Shown: one piece after another, positions 10,625 to 20,844 of the stretch
Position numbering within the stretch: the first letter of the stretch is position 1
Layout of the letters: each line of letters begins with the position of its first letter
Assembly (NCBI RefSeq): GCF_964656455.1
Contig: NC_135717.1
Location: 10,631,033-10,695,032, forward strand
Reading direction: 5' to 3'
From: Halichoerus grypus
Lineage: Eukaryota > Chordata > Mammalia > Carnivora > Phocidae
Length of the DNA stretch: 64,000 bases
Notes under the pieces: model-generated
The model's database searches: none
What the model saw: the letters and a program-made list of their open reading frames with translations, nothing else
Told to the model about the DNA's origin: nothing
Made by a program: the position numbers and the translations under genes

Positions 10625-11937
10625 TGAAAAAAATAGACTTTATTTTTTAGAGCAATTTTAGGTTCATAGAAAAATTGAATAGAATAGTTTCACTGCCCTA
10701 AAAACCCTCCTTGCTCTGCCTATTCATCCCTCCCTTCCCACTAACGCCTGGAAATTACTGATCTTCTTACTGTCTCCATAGTTTTGTCTTTTCCAGAATT
10801 ATATAGTTGGAATCATACAGTACGTAGCCTTTTCAAATTGGCTTCTTCATTTGGCAATATGCATTTAAAGTTCCTCCGTGACTTTTCATGGCTTGATAGA
10901 TCATTTCTTTTCAGTGCTGAGTAATAGTCTAATGTCTGGATGTACTACAATCTATTTATTCATTCACCTTCTGAAGGATATCTTGGTTGCTTCCAAGTTT
11001 TGTCAATAATGAATAAAGCTGGTATAAACATCCATGTGCAGGTTTTTTGTGGGCATAAGTTTTCAACTCATTTGAGTAAATACTAAGGAGTATGATTGGC
11101 CAGATTGTATGGTATGGTAAGGGCATATTTAGTTTTGTAAGAAAGTGCCAAACTGTCTTCCAAGTGACTGTACCATTTTGCATTCCCATCAGCAATGAAT
11201 GAGAGTTCCTATTGCTCTACATCCTCACCAGCATTTGGTATTGTCAGGATTTTGGATTTTCACCATTCTAGTAGGTATGTGATGGTATCTCATTGCTGTC
11301 TTAGCTTGCAATTTCCTAATGGCATATGATGGGAAGCATCTTTTCATAGCTTATTTGCCATCTGTATATCTTTTTTGGTGATGTGTCTCTTCATATCTTT
11401 TGCACATTTTTAAATTGGGTTATTTGTTACTTATTGCTGAATTTTAAGAGTTCTTTGTATTTTGGATCATAGTCCTTTATCAGATATATGTTCTATAAAT
11501 ATTTTCTCCCAGTCAGTGGCTTATCTTCTGATTTTCTTGACAGGGTCTTTTGCAGAGCAGAAGCTTTTAATTTTAATGAGGTTCAGCTTATCCATTTTTT
11601 CTTTATGGATCATGTTTTTATTTTATCTAAAAAGTCTTCACGAAACTCAAGGTCATCTAGATTTTCTCTTATGCTATCTTCTAGAAGTTTTAGAGTTTTG
11701 CGTTTTACATTTAGGTCTATGAACCATTTTGAGTTAATTTTTTGTGAAAGATGTAAGGTCTGTGTCTAAATTAACTGTTTTTTGCCTGTGGATGTCCAGT
11801 TGTTCCAACACCATTTGTTGAAAAAAACGATACTTTCTTCATTAAATTGCCTTTGATCCTTTGTCATAGATTAGTTGACTATATTTGTGTGGGTCTATTT
11901 TTGGGTGCTCTGTTCTATTGATCTATTTGTCTATTCC
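10625..11937 (-). mobile_element. L1 (old L1M type), antisense, left part
   Basis: The left edge tttagagcaattttaggttc is L1 3' UTR. From about 10790 rightward the antisense strand codes for the ORF2 C-terminal region. Recognisable words are aggagtatgattggccagat and attctagtaggtatgtgatgg. The 5' end of the element is missing. A SINE interrupts it at 11938. Confidence 0.88.
10956..11195 (-). pseudogene. L1 ORF2 C-terminal remnant
   Basis: A 79-codon open stretch on the - strand ends in HGCLYQLYSLLTKLGSNQD. This is a decayed version of the L1 ORF2 C-terminal segment that usually reads like ALFTIAKTWKQP. It is not functional: the frame is shifted relative to the rest of ORF2 and several in-frame stops separate it from the part at 12207-12422. 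It comes from the same element as the surrounding L1. Confidence 0.7.
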
Positions 11938-11960
11938 TTTTTTTCTTTTTTAAAGATTTT

Positions 11961-12004
<44 letters not shown>

Positions 12005-12172
12005 TAGCACAAGCTGGGGGAAGGGCAGAGGGAGAAGGAAAGAGAGAATCCCAAGCAGACTCCACATTGAGCACAGAGGCCAACGTGGGGCTTGATCTCA
12101 CAACCCTGAGATCATGACCTGAGCCAAAATCAAGAGATGGATGCTCAATCAACTGAGCCACCCAGGCACCCC
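11938..12172 (-). mobile_element. Can-SINE, - strand, nested in L1, with expanded ATTT tail
   Basis: The reverse SINE runs from a T-rich tail (TAAAGATTTTATT followed by about twelve ATTT units) to actgagccacccaggcacccc. The flanks tctatttgtctattccttt (11922-11940) and tctatccctctattctttt (12173-12191) look like a diverged target duplication. The host L1 resumes directly afterwards. Confidence 0.94.
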
Positions 12173-12942
12173 TCTATCCCTCTATTCTTTTATCAATAGC
12201 ATACTGTCACTTGATTATTTTAGCTTTATAATAAGACTTGAAGTCAGGTATTGCCAGTCCTTCAACTTTGTTCTTCTCTTTCAATATTGTATTGGCTTTC
12301 TGGGTCATTTGCCTTCCTATATTAAACTTTGGAATCGATTTGTTGATTTCCACAGAATAACTGGCTGGGATTCTGATTGGTATTTCACTGAATCTATAAG
12401 TTAATTTGGAAAGAACTGACATCTTGGCAATATTTAATCTTCTTATTCATGAACATGGGATATCTCTCCATTTATTTAGATCTTCTTTGATTTCTTTCTT
12501 TAGAGTTTTGTAGTTTTCCTCATACAGATCTTGTATGTATTTTGTTAGCTTTAATACCTAAGTACCTTTATTATGGTACTAACATAAATGGTATGGTGTT
12601 TTCAATTTCAATTAGAACAATTTAAATTCCATTGTTCATTGCTGATATGAAAGAAAGCAATTGACTTTTGTACATTAACTTTATATTCTACAACCTTGCT
12701 CTAGTAGCTTATTAGTTCCAGAATGTTTTGTTGATTCTTTGGGATTTTCTATGTAGACAATCATGTCATCTGTGAATGAAGACAGCTTTATTTCTTCCTT
12801 CACAATCTATCTTTTATTTCCTTTTTGTGTCTTATTGCATTAGCTAGAACTTTCAGTACAATGTTGAACAGGAGTGGTGAAAATAGACAATTTTGCCTTG
12901 TTCCTGGATCTTAGTGGGAAAGCATCTAGTTTCTTACCAGAA
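12173..12942 (-). mobile_element. L1 (old L1M type), antisense, right part
   Basis: It continues the L1 of 10625-11937. The words ctagaactttcagtacaatg, ttgaacaggagtggtgaaaat and ccttgttcctggatcttag are the reverse of a well-conserved part of ORF2. The element stops near 12942, where an L2 piece begins. Confidence 0.88.
12207..12422 (-). pseudogene. L1 ORF2 (reverse transcriptase protein) remnant
   Basis: The - strand gives 71 open codons with clear similarity to L1 ORF2p. It contains YRFSEIPIRIP, SYSVEINKSIPKFN, TILKEKNKVEGLAIPDFKSY and YKAKIIK, the segment after the polymerase domain (consensus reads like NKVGGLTLPDFKTYYKA). The intact family protein is about 1,275 residues, so this is a small piece. 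The 5' part is lost and a SINE splits the element 35 bases downstream. It cannot be active. Confidence 0.85.
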
Positions 12943-13130
12943 GAAGCCAGGCAGAGATGTGTAAAGGCTTTGAGGTAGGGAGGAGCTTGGCAATTCTGAA
13001 GCCCCAAAGGAGGCTGGTGAGGCTGGAACAAACAGGGGTAGGTGAAGGGCAGTAGGGTAGGGGTGGTAGGAGGGGAGCAGGAGGGTGGCCTCACCCAGGC
13101 CACTCAGGGCCTTGGGAACTGTGTCACCAC
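12943..13130 (-). repeat. L2 LINE fragment, antisense
   Basis: The words gtgtaaaggctttgaggtag, gagcttggcaattctgaag, aggaggctggtgaggctgg and actcagggccttgggaactg follow the order of the L2 3' region in reverse. Confidence 0.6.
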
Positions 13131-13197
13131 CTTGCTTGGGAGCTGACAGTTCAAAAGGGCGGTGGGTGTGGAGTATGTCCTTCACATCCAGTTTCAT

Positions 13198-13330
13198 TCA
13201 ATCCTTATGTGTATCTGAGGGTGGGGGATCCTGACTGCCCCCATTTTACAGGTGAGCAAACAGAGGCAAAAGAAGTAAAAGGACCTGCCCAGGACCACAC
13301 AACTTTTAAAGTGTCTAAAGCAGGCTCTAA
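13198..13330 (-). repeat. MIR, antisense
   Basis: The words ccccattttacaggtgagc, aaacagaggcaaaagaag and gcccaggaccacacaact are the reverse of the MIR core. Confidence 0.8.
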
Positions 13331-13995
13331 ATACCACCACCCGCCCCCCAATTCCCACCCTCTCTGACTTTTAATAAAGTCCAATGAACTCTCTATTGTT
13401 GACTTCTTTATTTTTAGGGGCAAAATGCTACACAGTGTGGGTATAAGGATATTTGCTGATTCTTCCTAATGTCCCTGTGCTGGGATCCAAGCAGCCCCCA
13501 GTCTGTCCCCTGGCTGGCTTGGGGATATAAGGGACTGACAACTGTGGTTCCACTTGACCTATTGAGGCTTTGGGCTTATGTCTGATTGGGTGTCAATGTT
13601 TGAGTTGTGGGTTCCTTGGGGGCTCTCTTCTGGGGCTCAGACAGCCCTTGAGTGGCCAGGTCCATTCCCAGACTCTGGCCAGTGGGTTGAGAGGTGGCAG
13701 GAGAGGGGCTTAACCACCCAGAAGGGGACAGAAAAGACCTGCAGGAGGTGGAGGCAAAGGGAGGAACTTTCTGGAGGCCTGTGACCCGGGGTCAGCGCGA
13801 AGGAGAGAAATGGCCTTGGTGAGCCAGGCTCTGGGACCCTATGTTGCTGGCCAGACCTCCTAAGCCTGCAGCTTCCACGGCAGGGGCCAGGCAGGCCAGA
13901 GGGAAGCTCCTGGGGACGGGCTGGGGACACAGGAGACAGCAAATGGTCCCCAGAACCCACTTCTGAGCTAGACAAGGAGTAGAAGCAACAGGGTT
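13331..13995. other. Unassigned sequence
   Basis: I see no recognisable gene or repeat here. It is moderately GC-rich and has no convincing exon. Confidence 0.35.
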
Positions 13996-14049
13996 TTACC
14001 CTATAGTTTTATTGAGGCATAACTGGCAAATAAAATTGTAAGACAGGTA

Positions 14050-14193
14050 GGGCGCCTGGGTGGCTCAGTCGGTTAAGTGTCTGCCTTCGGCTCAGGTCAT
14101 GATTTCTGGTCCTGAGAGTCTCCCTCTGCCCCTCCCCCTGCTCGTGCTTTCTCTCTCTCAAATGAATATATAAGAAATCTTTAAAAAAATAAG
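14050..14193 (+). mobile_element. Can-SINE, + strand, internally deleted
   Basis: The head gggcgcctgggtggctcag and the CT-rich/A-rich tail are present, but about 45 bases of the centre (the gggatcgagtccc segment through ctgctcag) are missing. The flanks ATTGTAAGACAGGT at 14035-14048 and 14194-14207 are an exact 14-bp target duplication. Confidence 0.95.
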
Positions 14194-14537
14194 ATTGTAA
14201 GACAGGTGAAGGATACATGGTGATGATTCGTTACATTGTGCCAGGACTCCCGTCATCTGGTTACTTAACAGAGGCATCACCTTCCATATTTACTTTCTAT
14301 TTTTTCTTTTTGTTTTTCTTCTTTGGTGAGACCATTTAGGTTCTATTTCCTTAGCAAATTTCACTTACACACTACGGTGTTAACTGCAGTCACCATGTTA
14401 TACATTAGATGCTCAGACCTGGCTCATCTTTCATCTTATAGTTGATAGTTTGTGTCCTTTGGGAAAACCTCTCCTGATTTCCTCCACTCCCAGCCCCTGG
14501 CAACCTGTCTTCTACTCCCTGTTTCTGTGAATTTGCC

Positions 14538-14712
14538 TTTTTTTTTTTTTTAAGATTTTATTTATTTATTTGAGAGAGAGGGTGAGAGAGAGAGAGCATA
14601 AGCAGGGGGGAAGGGTAGAGGGAGAAGCAGACTCCCCGCTGAGCAGGGAGACCGATGGGGGACTTGATCCCAGGACCCTGGGATCATGACCTGAGCTGCC
14701 ACCCAGGCGCCC
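14538..14712 (-). mobile_element. Can-SINE, - strand, head deleted
   Basis: The T-rich tail and ctccccgctgagcaggg are present. The text jumps from gacctgagct to gccacccaggcgccc, so part of the tRNA-like head that includes the ggcagacgcttaacc segment is lost. A second T run follows at 14717-14734. Confidence 0.93.
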
Positions 14713-14739
14713 AATCCTTTTTTTTTTTTTTTTTAAGAT

Positions 14740-15060
14740 TCTCCAGATATAAGTGAAGCCATACAGTATTTGTCTCTTTCTGGCTTATTTCACTTAGCAC
14801 AATACCCTCAAGCTCCATCCGTGTTGTTGCAAAGGGCAGCACTTCCTTCTTTCCCACAGCTGAATGATGTTGCATTGCGTGTATATACACTGCATCATCT
14901 TTATCCACGCATCCGCCCTGGACCCTTGGGTTGTTTCCGTGGCTTGGCAACCAACCATGAACAATGCTGTGATGAATACGGGTGTGCACCCATCTCTTTG
15001 GTACCTGCTTTCATTTCCTTTGGGCAAAAACCCAGAAGTGGAATTCCTGGGTAGTATGGC
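14740..15060 (-). pseudogene. L1 ORF2 C-terminal remnant
   Basis: On the - strand an open stretch reads ...YIHAMQHHSAVGKKEVLPFATTRMELEGIVLSEISQKE... in segments. This matches the extreme C-terminus of L1 ORF2p (family text like MEYYSAIKKKEVLPFATTWMDLEG). It is truncated at both ends and frame-broken further upstream. Confidence 0.8.
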
Positions 15061-15429
15061 CGAGCTGTTTTTAATTTTTTAAGGAAATTCCATCGTGTTT
15101 TCCAAAGTGGCAGCTCAGAGAGGTGTTCTTTGTCTTCTTCTAGCAAGTACTATTTGAACTCCCCTCAGTTTTTTATTAAATCTCTAAGAGATCCTCCAAA
15201 ATACACATTACAAGGTCTAAAGTCACTTTTCACTTCTGAAATTCAGAAAGCTCTTTAAACACCATGTTTTCTTCTTACTCATCTGGCTGTGAGGCCCGAG
15301 TGGGGCTGATGTGAGGCTATTTATAGTCCTTATGTACCCCACATAATGTGAATATTCATACATTTTGCTGCAGAATTATCAATGTTTTAGATTACAGGGT
15401 GCAACTTTAGACCCTGCTGGGAGTACTCT

Positions 15430-15686
15430 GTAATATACTTATTTATTTATTTATCTATTTTTTTTTATTACTTACTTATTTTTTTATTATTTATTTTAAG
15501 ATTTATTTATTCATTTTAGAGAGACAGAGAGAGTGGGAGGAAGGGCAGAGGGAGAGAGGCAGAGAAGCAGACTCCCTACTGAGCGTGGAGCCCAATGCAG
15601 GGCTCGATCTCATGGGACCTCGAGATCATCATCTGAGCAGAAATCAAGAGTTGGACGCCTAACCCACTGAGCCACCCAGGCACCCC
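15430..15686 (-). mobile_element. Can-SINE, - strand, with long impure ATTT tail
   Basis: The tail is an extended TTTA-rich stretch (15430-15512) followed by gagagacagagagagtggg and ctactgagcgtggagccc, ending in actgagccacccaggcacccc. The rewritten tail suggests an old copy with secondary expansion. Confidence 0.92.
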
Positions 15687-16296
15687 AATAGGTGTATCTT
15701 TCTAAAATACAAAATAAATTGAATTCCAAAATACATTTGGCCATGAGGTTTTTGGATCAGGGACAGTGGGCCTATACTTGCCTTTTCTCATATTAGGAAA
15801 CTGAGTCTCAGCGCTGGCCCTGAGGCTCATCCTGCTCCAAGAGGAATTCTGGGCATTGGTGTCTGGAATGGAGCAAATGGTAAAACCAAAGGCAATGATT
15901 TTCTCCTGTCAACTGCCACATCCTCACACCCTGATGACACGTCTGCAAATTCTCGCCATGCCCCCCGCCCCCTCTGGCTCCACCCATGAACAGACCTCCT
16001 TGTTTGTGGTCTCTTGACCCCAGACCATATCCCAAACCTGGACAAATGTCCTGATCCTAATCTAGCTCTGAGACACACATCGGACTCAGTTATACCAGAC
16101 ATGGGCCCCTCCTAGGACCCTTCGGCTTTGATTCTCAGAAGGGAAAGGAGAGAAGGGGAGGGTCAGGGAGGGGAAGGAGAGAGAACAGGGATGTGAGAGG
16201 GAGGGGCTGAGGAGCAGCCTAGGAGTGGCTGTGGATAGTCACAGCATCGAGCTCATTGGAAACCTCTCTTGTGCCCTGCCCACCCCCTCATGCTGT
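15687..16296. other. Unassigned sequence
   Basis: No gene is seen here. A purine-rich stretch of GGGAAGGAGAGA type lies at 16138-16205. No repeat family is assigned. Confidence 0.35.
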
Positions 16297-16528
16297 CGTC
16301 CTAACCCCTGGTACCTCAGAATGGGACTGTACTTGGAGATAGGGCCTTTACAAAGGTAATGAAATTATAAGTGTTTAGGGTGGACCCTAATGCAAGGTGA
16401 ATGGGGAACCAAACCTGCCCACACGTTGATCTTGGACTTCTGGCCTCCAGGAGTATAACAATGAAGTTTGGTTGTTTGAGCCCCCAAGTCTGTGGGATCT
16501 TGTTATGGCCGCCCAAGAAGACTTGTGA
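16297..16528 (+). mobile_element. MLT1-type MaLR LTR, internally deleted
   Basis: The words taacccctggtacctcagaa, tacttggagatagggccttt, ttgatcttggacttctggcc and gttatggccgcccaag give both ends of an MLT1 LTR. About 150 central bases are missing. Confidence 0.75.
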
Positions 16529-17290
16529 AGCATCTCAAGGAAGTCTCTAACCCAACTCCATTCCCGCCCTCGGAAAGGAGCTAGAGAGAACCCACGAGTT
16601 CAGGGCTGTCATTCTGGGGTCTAAAGAAGGGTCAGTACGGTAAGTGTGTCCTCTTAAATAGAGCACAGGTGTGAATGCTCATCATCATCAGCCCCCCCAC
16701 CCCTTGGACCAGACGTCCCCTGGGCATGGCTTACTCTCTTCTCTGACTCTGGTCTGGCTGTGCGTCCAACTCCCATGGCTCACTTTGGGGTACTTGGCTT
16801 TGACCACACATTTCAGTTGTGTCCCTTCAGCTGGACCATGGCCAACCTTGGTGTCCCTGTGGGCAGTGGTGGGTGGCAGTCATGCCAATGGCTCACGATG
16901 ATGTACATCTTTTTCCAATGCCACGTGAAGTCCTGTCGTGCTGGTAGCATGGAATTGGCCGTGCTGGGAGAATTTACACCTTGGCACACAGGACTAATCA
17001 GGGCTTTTCCCCCTGAAAGTTGGTTTATTGGTACACTGCAGCCAGCAGCCGCTACCAGCCTTCCTTGTGTGCAACCCAGGGTCCGAAGCCTCTGCTCGGC
17101 TCACCTGGCTCACTCCCAGGGGAAAAGACCAGGCAGTTCCCACCTTGCTCTGCTGGCCTCTCCTTGGTGACTTGGGTGGATGGTCTAGGCTGCTGGCTGA
17201 GACAAAGCTGGTGTAGGCTGACGCCCAAAGACAGGCAGGATTCCCACTCTTGAAGAATCCAAAAAAGCAAGGGAACAAGACTCTGATCCC

Positions 17291-17712
17291 ATAGTCGGCA
17301 GACTAGTGGCCCCCTAAAGATAACCCCTTCTTAGCCCCTGGGGTCTCTGTCGCCTTACTGGGCAGAAGGCATTTGTAGATGTGATTAAGTTGAGGATCTT
17401 GAGATGGGAGATTGTCCAAAAGAGTCCTATGTAATCACAAAAGTCCTTCTAAGAGGGAAGTAGGAGGGACAAAGTCAAGAGAAGGTGATGGGGATGTAGA
17501 CAGAGGGATTGCCAGACTCTTGGAGTTGAAGAGGAAGGGGACCACCAGCCAAGGAATGCAGGTGGCATCTAGAAGCTGAAGAAAACAAGGAATCGGATGT
17601 CCCTCTAGAACCACTGGAAGGAACCAGCCCTGCCAACACCTTCGCTTTGGCCCAATGAGACTGATTTTGGATTTCTGGCTTCTAGAGCTCTAAGATAAAA
17701 ACTATCTATTTA
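17291..17712 (+). mobile_element. MLT1-type MaLR LTR, cut by SINE
   Basis: The order is gtggccccctaaagataacc, ggcatttgtagatgtgatt, aagttgaggatcttgagatgg, gaaccagccctgccaacacc and atttctggcttctagagc. The last few dozen bases of the LTR are missing where the next SINE begins. Confidence 0.75.
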
Positions 17713-17905
17713 GGGGCGCCTGGGTGGCTCAGTCGTTAAGCGTCTGCCTTCGGCTCAGGTCATGATCCCAGGGTCCTGGGATCGAGTCCCACATCGGGCT
17801 CCCTGCTCAACGGAGAGTCTACTTCTCCCTCTCCCACTCCCCCTGCTTGTGTTCCCCCTCTCACTGGTCTCTCTCTCTCAAATAAATAAATAAATTAAAA
17901 AAAAC
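17713..17905 (+). mobile_element. Can-SINE, + strand, abutting a TATC microsatellite
   Basis: The head ggggcgcctgggtggctcag, the centre ccagggtcctgggatcgag and an AATAAATAAATAAATT tail are near consensus. AAAAACTATCTA before (about 17696) and ACAAACTATCATCTA after (about 17904) suggest a short target duplication. The duplicated bases contain the TATC word that has since expanded downstream. Confidence 0.95.
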
Positions 17906-17910
17906 AAACT

Positions 17911-17976
17911 ATCATCTATCTATCTATCTATCTATCTACCTATCTATCTAATCTGTCATCTATCTATCTATCTAGT
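17911..17976. repeat. (TATC)n microsatellite
   Basis: About fifteen TATC/ATCT units with a few interruptions (tacc, aatctgtc) follow the SINE tail. Confidence 0.95.
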
Positions 17977-17984
17977 ATTGAGAT

Positions 17985-18279
17985 AAAATTCATGAAGCAT
18001 AAATTCAGACATATTAAAGTATATGATTCAGCGGCACTTAGTACACTCACAGTGTTGTGCAAACCCTACTTCTGTCTAGTTCCAAAACATTTTCATCAGC
18101 CGAAAATGAGAAACCCTCACTACCCCCTTCCCCACCCCTCACAACCACGGATCTGCTTTCTGTCTCTGTGGATTTACCCATTCTGGACACTTCATACAAA
18201 AGGTACCATATAATCTGTGACTTTTTATGTCTGGCTTCTTTCACTGACTATAATATTTTTGAAGTTCATCCACATTGTA
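17985..18279 (-). mobile_element. L1 3' end, antisense, left part of a nested cluster
   Basis: The words attgagataaaattcatgaag, gttgtgcaaaccctacttc and ccaaaacattttcatcagcc are the reverse of an old L1 3' UTR. The element is split at a TA (18278-18279) by a Tigger transposon and resumes at 18949. Confidence 0.85.
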
Positions 18280-18340
18280 CCGTGTTGTTCCCCTGCAACA
18301 TCGTAGGTTTGAACAGAGCAGGTCCACTTATATACAGATT

Positions 18341-18472
18341 TTTTTTTTTTTTAAGCAGGCTCCATACCCAGTGCAGAGCCCAACATGGGGTTTGAACTCA
18401 CAGCCCTGAGATCAAGACCCGAGCTGAGATCAAGAGTCAGACGAGTAAGGGACTGAGCCACCCAAGCAGTCC
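18341..18472 (-). mobile_element. Can-SINE, - strand, partial, nested in Tigger
   Basis: A T-rich start is followed by aagcaggctccatacccag, gagcccaacatggggtttg and ggactgagccacccaagc. CAGATTTTTTT occurs on both sides (18335 and 18473), consistent with a target duplication within the Tigger body. Confidence 0.9.
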
Positions 18473-18524
18473 CAGATTTTTTTTTTTGATACTATAAATG
18501 TACTTTCTTTACCTTATTACTTCC

Positions 18525-18696
18525 TTTTTTTTTTTAAAGATTTTATTTATTTACTTGAGAGAGAGAGAGCACAACTGCAGAGAGGCAGAAGGAGAAGCAG
18601 GATAAGGAGCCCAACATGGGACTCAATCCCAGGATCCCGGGATCACGACCTGAGCTGAAGGCAGACACTCAACCGACTGAGCCACCCAGGCCCCCC
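18525..18696 (-). mobile_element. Can-SINE, - strand, second insertion in Tigger
   Basis: The tail TTTTTTTTTTAAAGATTTTATTT, the centre ggagcccaacatgggactc and the head actgagccacccaggcccccc are present. CTTATTACTT occurs at the left edge (about 18513-18522) and the right edge (about 18699-18708), a target duplication. Confidence 0.94.
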
Positions 18697-18884
18697 TTCT
18701 TATTACTTTATTAATAGCATTTTCTTTTCTCTAGCTTCCTGTATTGGAAGAATACAGTCGATCTTCCATATAACATCCAAAATATGCATCAATTAACTGT
18801 TTCTGTTACAGCGAAGGCTCACCAGTTAACAGTAGCCTACTAGCAGTCATGTTTTGGGGGAGTCAAAAGTTATATGTGGATTTT

Positions 18885-18902
18885 CTGTGTGTGTGTGTGT
18901 GT
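18885..18902. repeat. (GT)n microsatellite inside Tigger
   Basis: About nine GT units replace the segment expected between the Tigger words gcggattttc and ggggatcagtgcc. Confidence 0.85.
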
Positions 18903-18948
18903 GGGGGGATCAGTGCCCCCAACCCCTGTGTTGTTTGAGGGTCAACCA

Positions 18949-19110
18949 TACTGTGTTCCTTTTAACGGCTGAATAATATTCCAGTTGTATGGACGTACCA
19001 TATTTGTTGATCCATTCATCAGCTGACAGCCATGTGGGCTGTTTCCACCTTTTGGCTATTGTGAATAGGGCTGTGCTGTGAACATTTGGGATCAAGCATT
19101 TATTTATCTG
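18949..19110 (-). pseudogene. L1 ORF2 C-terminal remnant, right part of nested L1
   Basis: The - strand contains HSTALFTIAKRWKQP and, further on, LEYYSAVKRNT, the unmistakable L1 ORF2 C-terminus. The DNA words cggctgaataatattccag and ggctattgtgaatagggctg agree. This is the continuation of the L1 of 17985-18279 beyond the Tigger insertion. Confidence 0.85.
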
Positions 19111-20036
19111 TTCTCAATGATAATGTCTGTTGTTACAAGTTACCAGGTTTGTGGTAATTTGTTACAGTAGCAATAGAAAACGAATGCAGACGCTAAACCA
19201 AGTTTAGAGAGAGCCTTCCAGGAGTGAGTCCAAAATTCGAGCGTGGGGCCAGACTCCAAAGGTACCTGCTTGTCTGGAGCTGCCTTTGCCGGCTCGGGCA
19301 TGCAGAGAACGTCATTCCCGCCGGCCAGCCCCCCGCCTCCACCAGAAAGGCCGAGCCTGAGACCCAAAGAAAAGGAGAGAAAGCCGAGGCCAGGGGTGAG
19401 CCGGGGCAGGGGAGCGTTTGCAGGTTGCAGCACGCTGAGGTCCCCGCTGGTCCCCCTCATCCTTCTTTCGCCCTCCCTGGGGTGGCTTAATGGGCATCTC
19501 ATGAACTCCTCAACCATCAGCAGGTTTTAACCCCATGGGGCTCTCCTTTGTGGCTGGAGCGTGATCCATTTGCCTTCTGCCTAGCCCTGTCCCCCTCCTC
19601 CCAATTAGGCCTGCCACCCACCCGCTGGGGGGACCCGGCAGCGCGAGACCCCCGTCCCAACAGAAGGCACGGATTATTAACACACGGGTCAAAGACCTTG
19701 ACCCTGCCACGGTTCCCTCCAAAGGCAGTGACTCTGCCCCAGAGCTCGGGGTCTGACAACGGGGCTCCATCCTGCCTCCCCCCCAGCTTCTGTTCTTATT
19801 AAAGCAACCATCCTTCATGGGGTAATGCATTCAGACTTGCCTCGCGTTTATCAGCTTTATGAACCCACTGTTGATTCCAAAGCCACACTGCCATTCCTGG
19901 TGTTTCATCCTGAGTGACTCGTCCCCCAGGGCACAGGACGTGTCCACGCTGCTGTGTTCTCCTGCTGACTACTCCCCACTCCCCTTGCCCGGCAGGCCTT
20001 TTTGCTCCTGAGGCTCGTGACCCCGTGATCCATAAT
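19111..20036. other. Unassigned GC-rich sequence
   Basis: No repeat is recognised after the L1 end. Several overlapping open frames exist on both strands (for example 19140-19517 - and 19224-19490 +). None resembles a known protein, and such frames are expected from GC-rich DNA with few stops. Confidence 0.35.
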
Positions 20037-20051
20037 GATTTAAAAATTCTT

Positions 20052-20252
20052 TTTTTTTTTTTTTAAAGATTTTATTTATTTATTTGAGAGAGAGAGAATG
20101 AGAGAGAGAGAGCACATGAGAGGGGGGAGGGTCAGAGGGAGAAGCAGACTCCCTGCTGAGCAGGGAGCCCGATGCGGGACTCGACCAGGGACTCTGGGAT
20201 CATAACCTGAGTCGAAGGCACTCACTTAACCAACTGAGCCACCCAGGCGCCC
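20052..20252 (-). mobile_element. Can-SINE, - strand, with exact 15-bp duplication
   Basis: GATTTAAAAATTCTT flanks it at 20037-20051 and 20253-20267. The inner order is T tail, AAAGATTTTATTTATTTATT, gagagagagagaatgagag, ccctgctgagcagggagccc and actgagccacccaggcgccc. The perfect duplication and near-consensus body suggest a fairly recent insertion. Confidence 0.97.
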
Positions 20253-20374
20253 GATTTAAAAATTCTTGCTGGCGTTTTAAAGTGGGGTTTCTCCTTCCCT
20301 GCTTCTGAATCCAGGAGGCAGTGTGGGGTCACGTTCCAATCATAGCTTGGCCATGGCGTGACCTTGACGTGTGT

Positions 20375-20830
20375 TCTGTGGTCTATTGCGGCTCCTATGA
20401 ACCCCAAAGAAACCCTAAAATGTAGTGGCATAGACTGGATCACCCCGAACTTAGAGCCTGTCGTGATTTCTATGGGTCAGGAATTCTGGAAGCGCAGTGC
20501 TTGGCCGGGCAGCTCTGGGCTGTGAGGGGTCTTTCCTGTTGTTTCAGGAGGGTTGGGGGCTGGTGGGGGTGATGGGGTGGGAGGGGGTGGGAACAGGGGG
20601 CTGGGGGAGCCAGGGGATGGGGTAGCTGGGGAGTAGCTGGGGATGTCTTTCCATGTAGGCACATCTGCAGGATTAGTTTGAGCTTCCACAAAGTATGGTG
20701 GGCTCAGGGCAGCCAGACTGATCACAGGGCAGCTCAGGGCTGCAGTGAAAATGTTCTAGAGAGCTAGCATCACTTCCGCCCTACTCATGGAACAGTCTTA
20801 CTACTAAGGTCGCCCCAGAATCAAGGGGAT
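20375..20830 (-). mobile_element. MaLR-type LTR, antisense, with G-rich core
   Basis: The words gtctattgcggctcctatg, gtggcatagactggatcac, tatgggtcaggaattctgg and gagctagcatcacttccgcc follow the same antisense LTR order as 6190-6735. The middle is occupied by an expanded G-rich tract (20548-20650). Confidence 0.55.
20548..20650 (+). repeat. G-rich tract with many GGG runs
   Basis: At least ten GGG or longer runs, separated mostly by one to seven bases, occur on the + strand (ttgggggctggtgggggtg and similar). This is a strong quadruplex-type pattern. Confidence 0.85.
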
Positions 20831-20844
20831 TTGCAGCCCGGTTT

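Larger units (their letters stand above)
13996..15115 (-). mobile_element. L1 3' end, antisense, split by two SINEs
   Basis: Antisense L1 3' UTR starts at ccctatagttttattgagg and continues with caccatgttatacattagatgc and ccaggcaacctgtcttc-like text. It then enters the ORF2 C-terminus near 14750. It is interrupted by SINEs at 14050-14193 and 14538-14712, and its 5' end breaks off near 15115. Confidence 0.85.
18280..18948 (+). mobile_element. Tigger-type (Tc1/mariner) DNA transposon, non-autonomous, with two SINE insertions
   Basis: Left-end words ggtttgaacagagcaggtcc and acttatatacagatttttt match the Tigger2-like text remembered as ...GGGTTTGAACTGCGCGGGTCCACTTATACGCGG. The right end reads cccccaacccctgtgttg, then tttgagggtcaacca. 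A TA sits at both outer edges (18278-18279, 18949-18950), and TA is the target duplicated by this superfamily. No transposase coding sequence remains. Confidence 0.8.
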
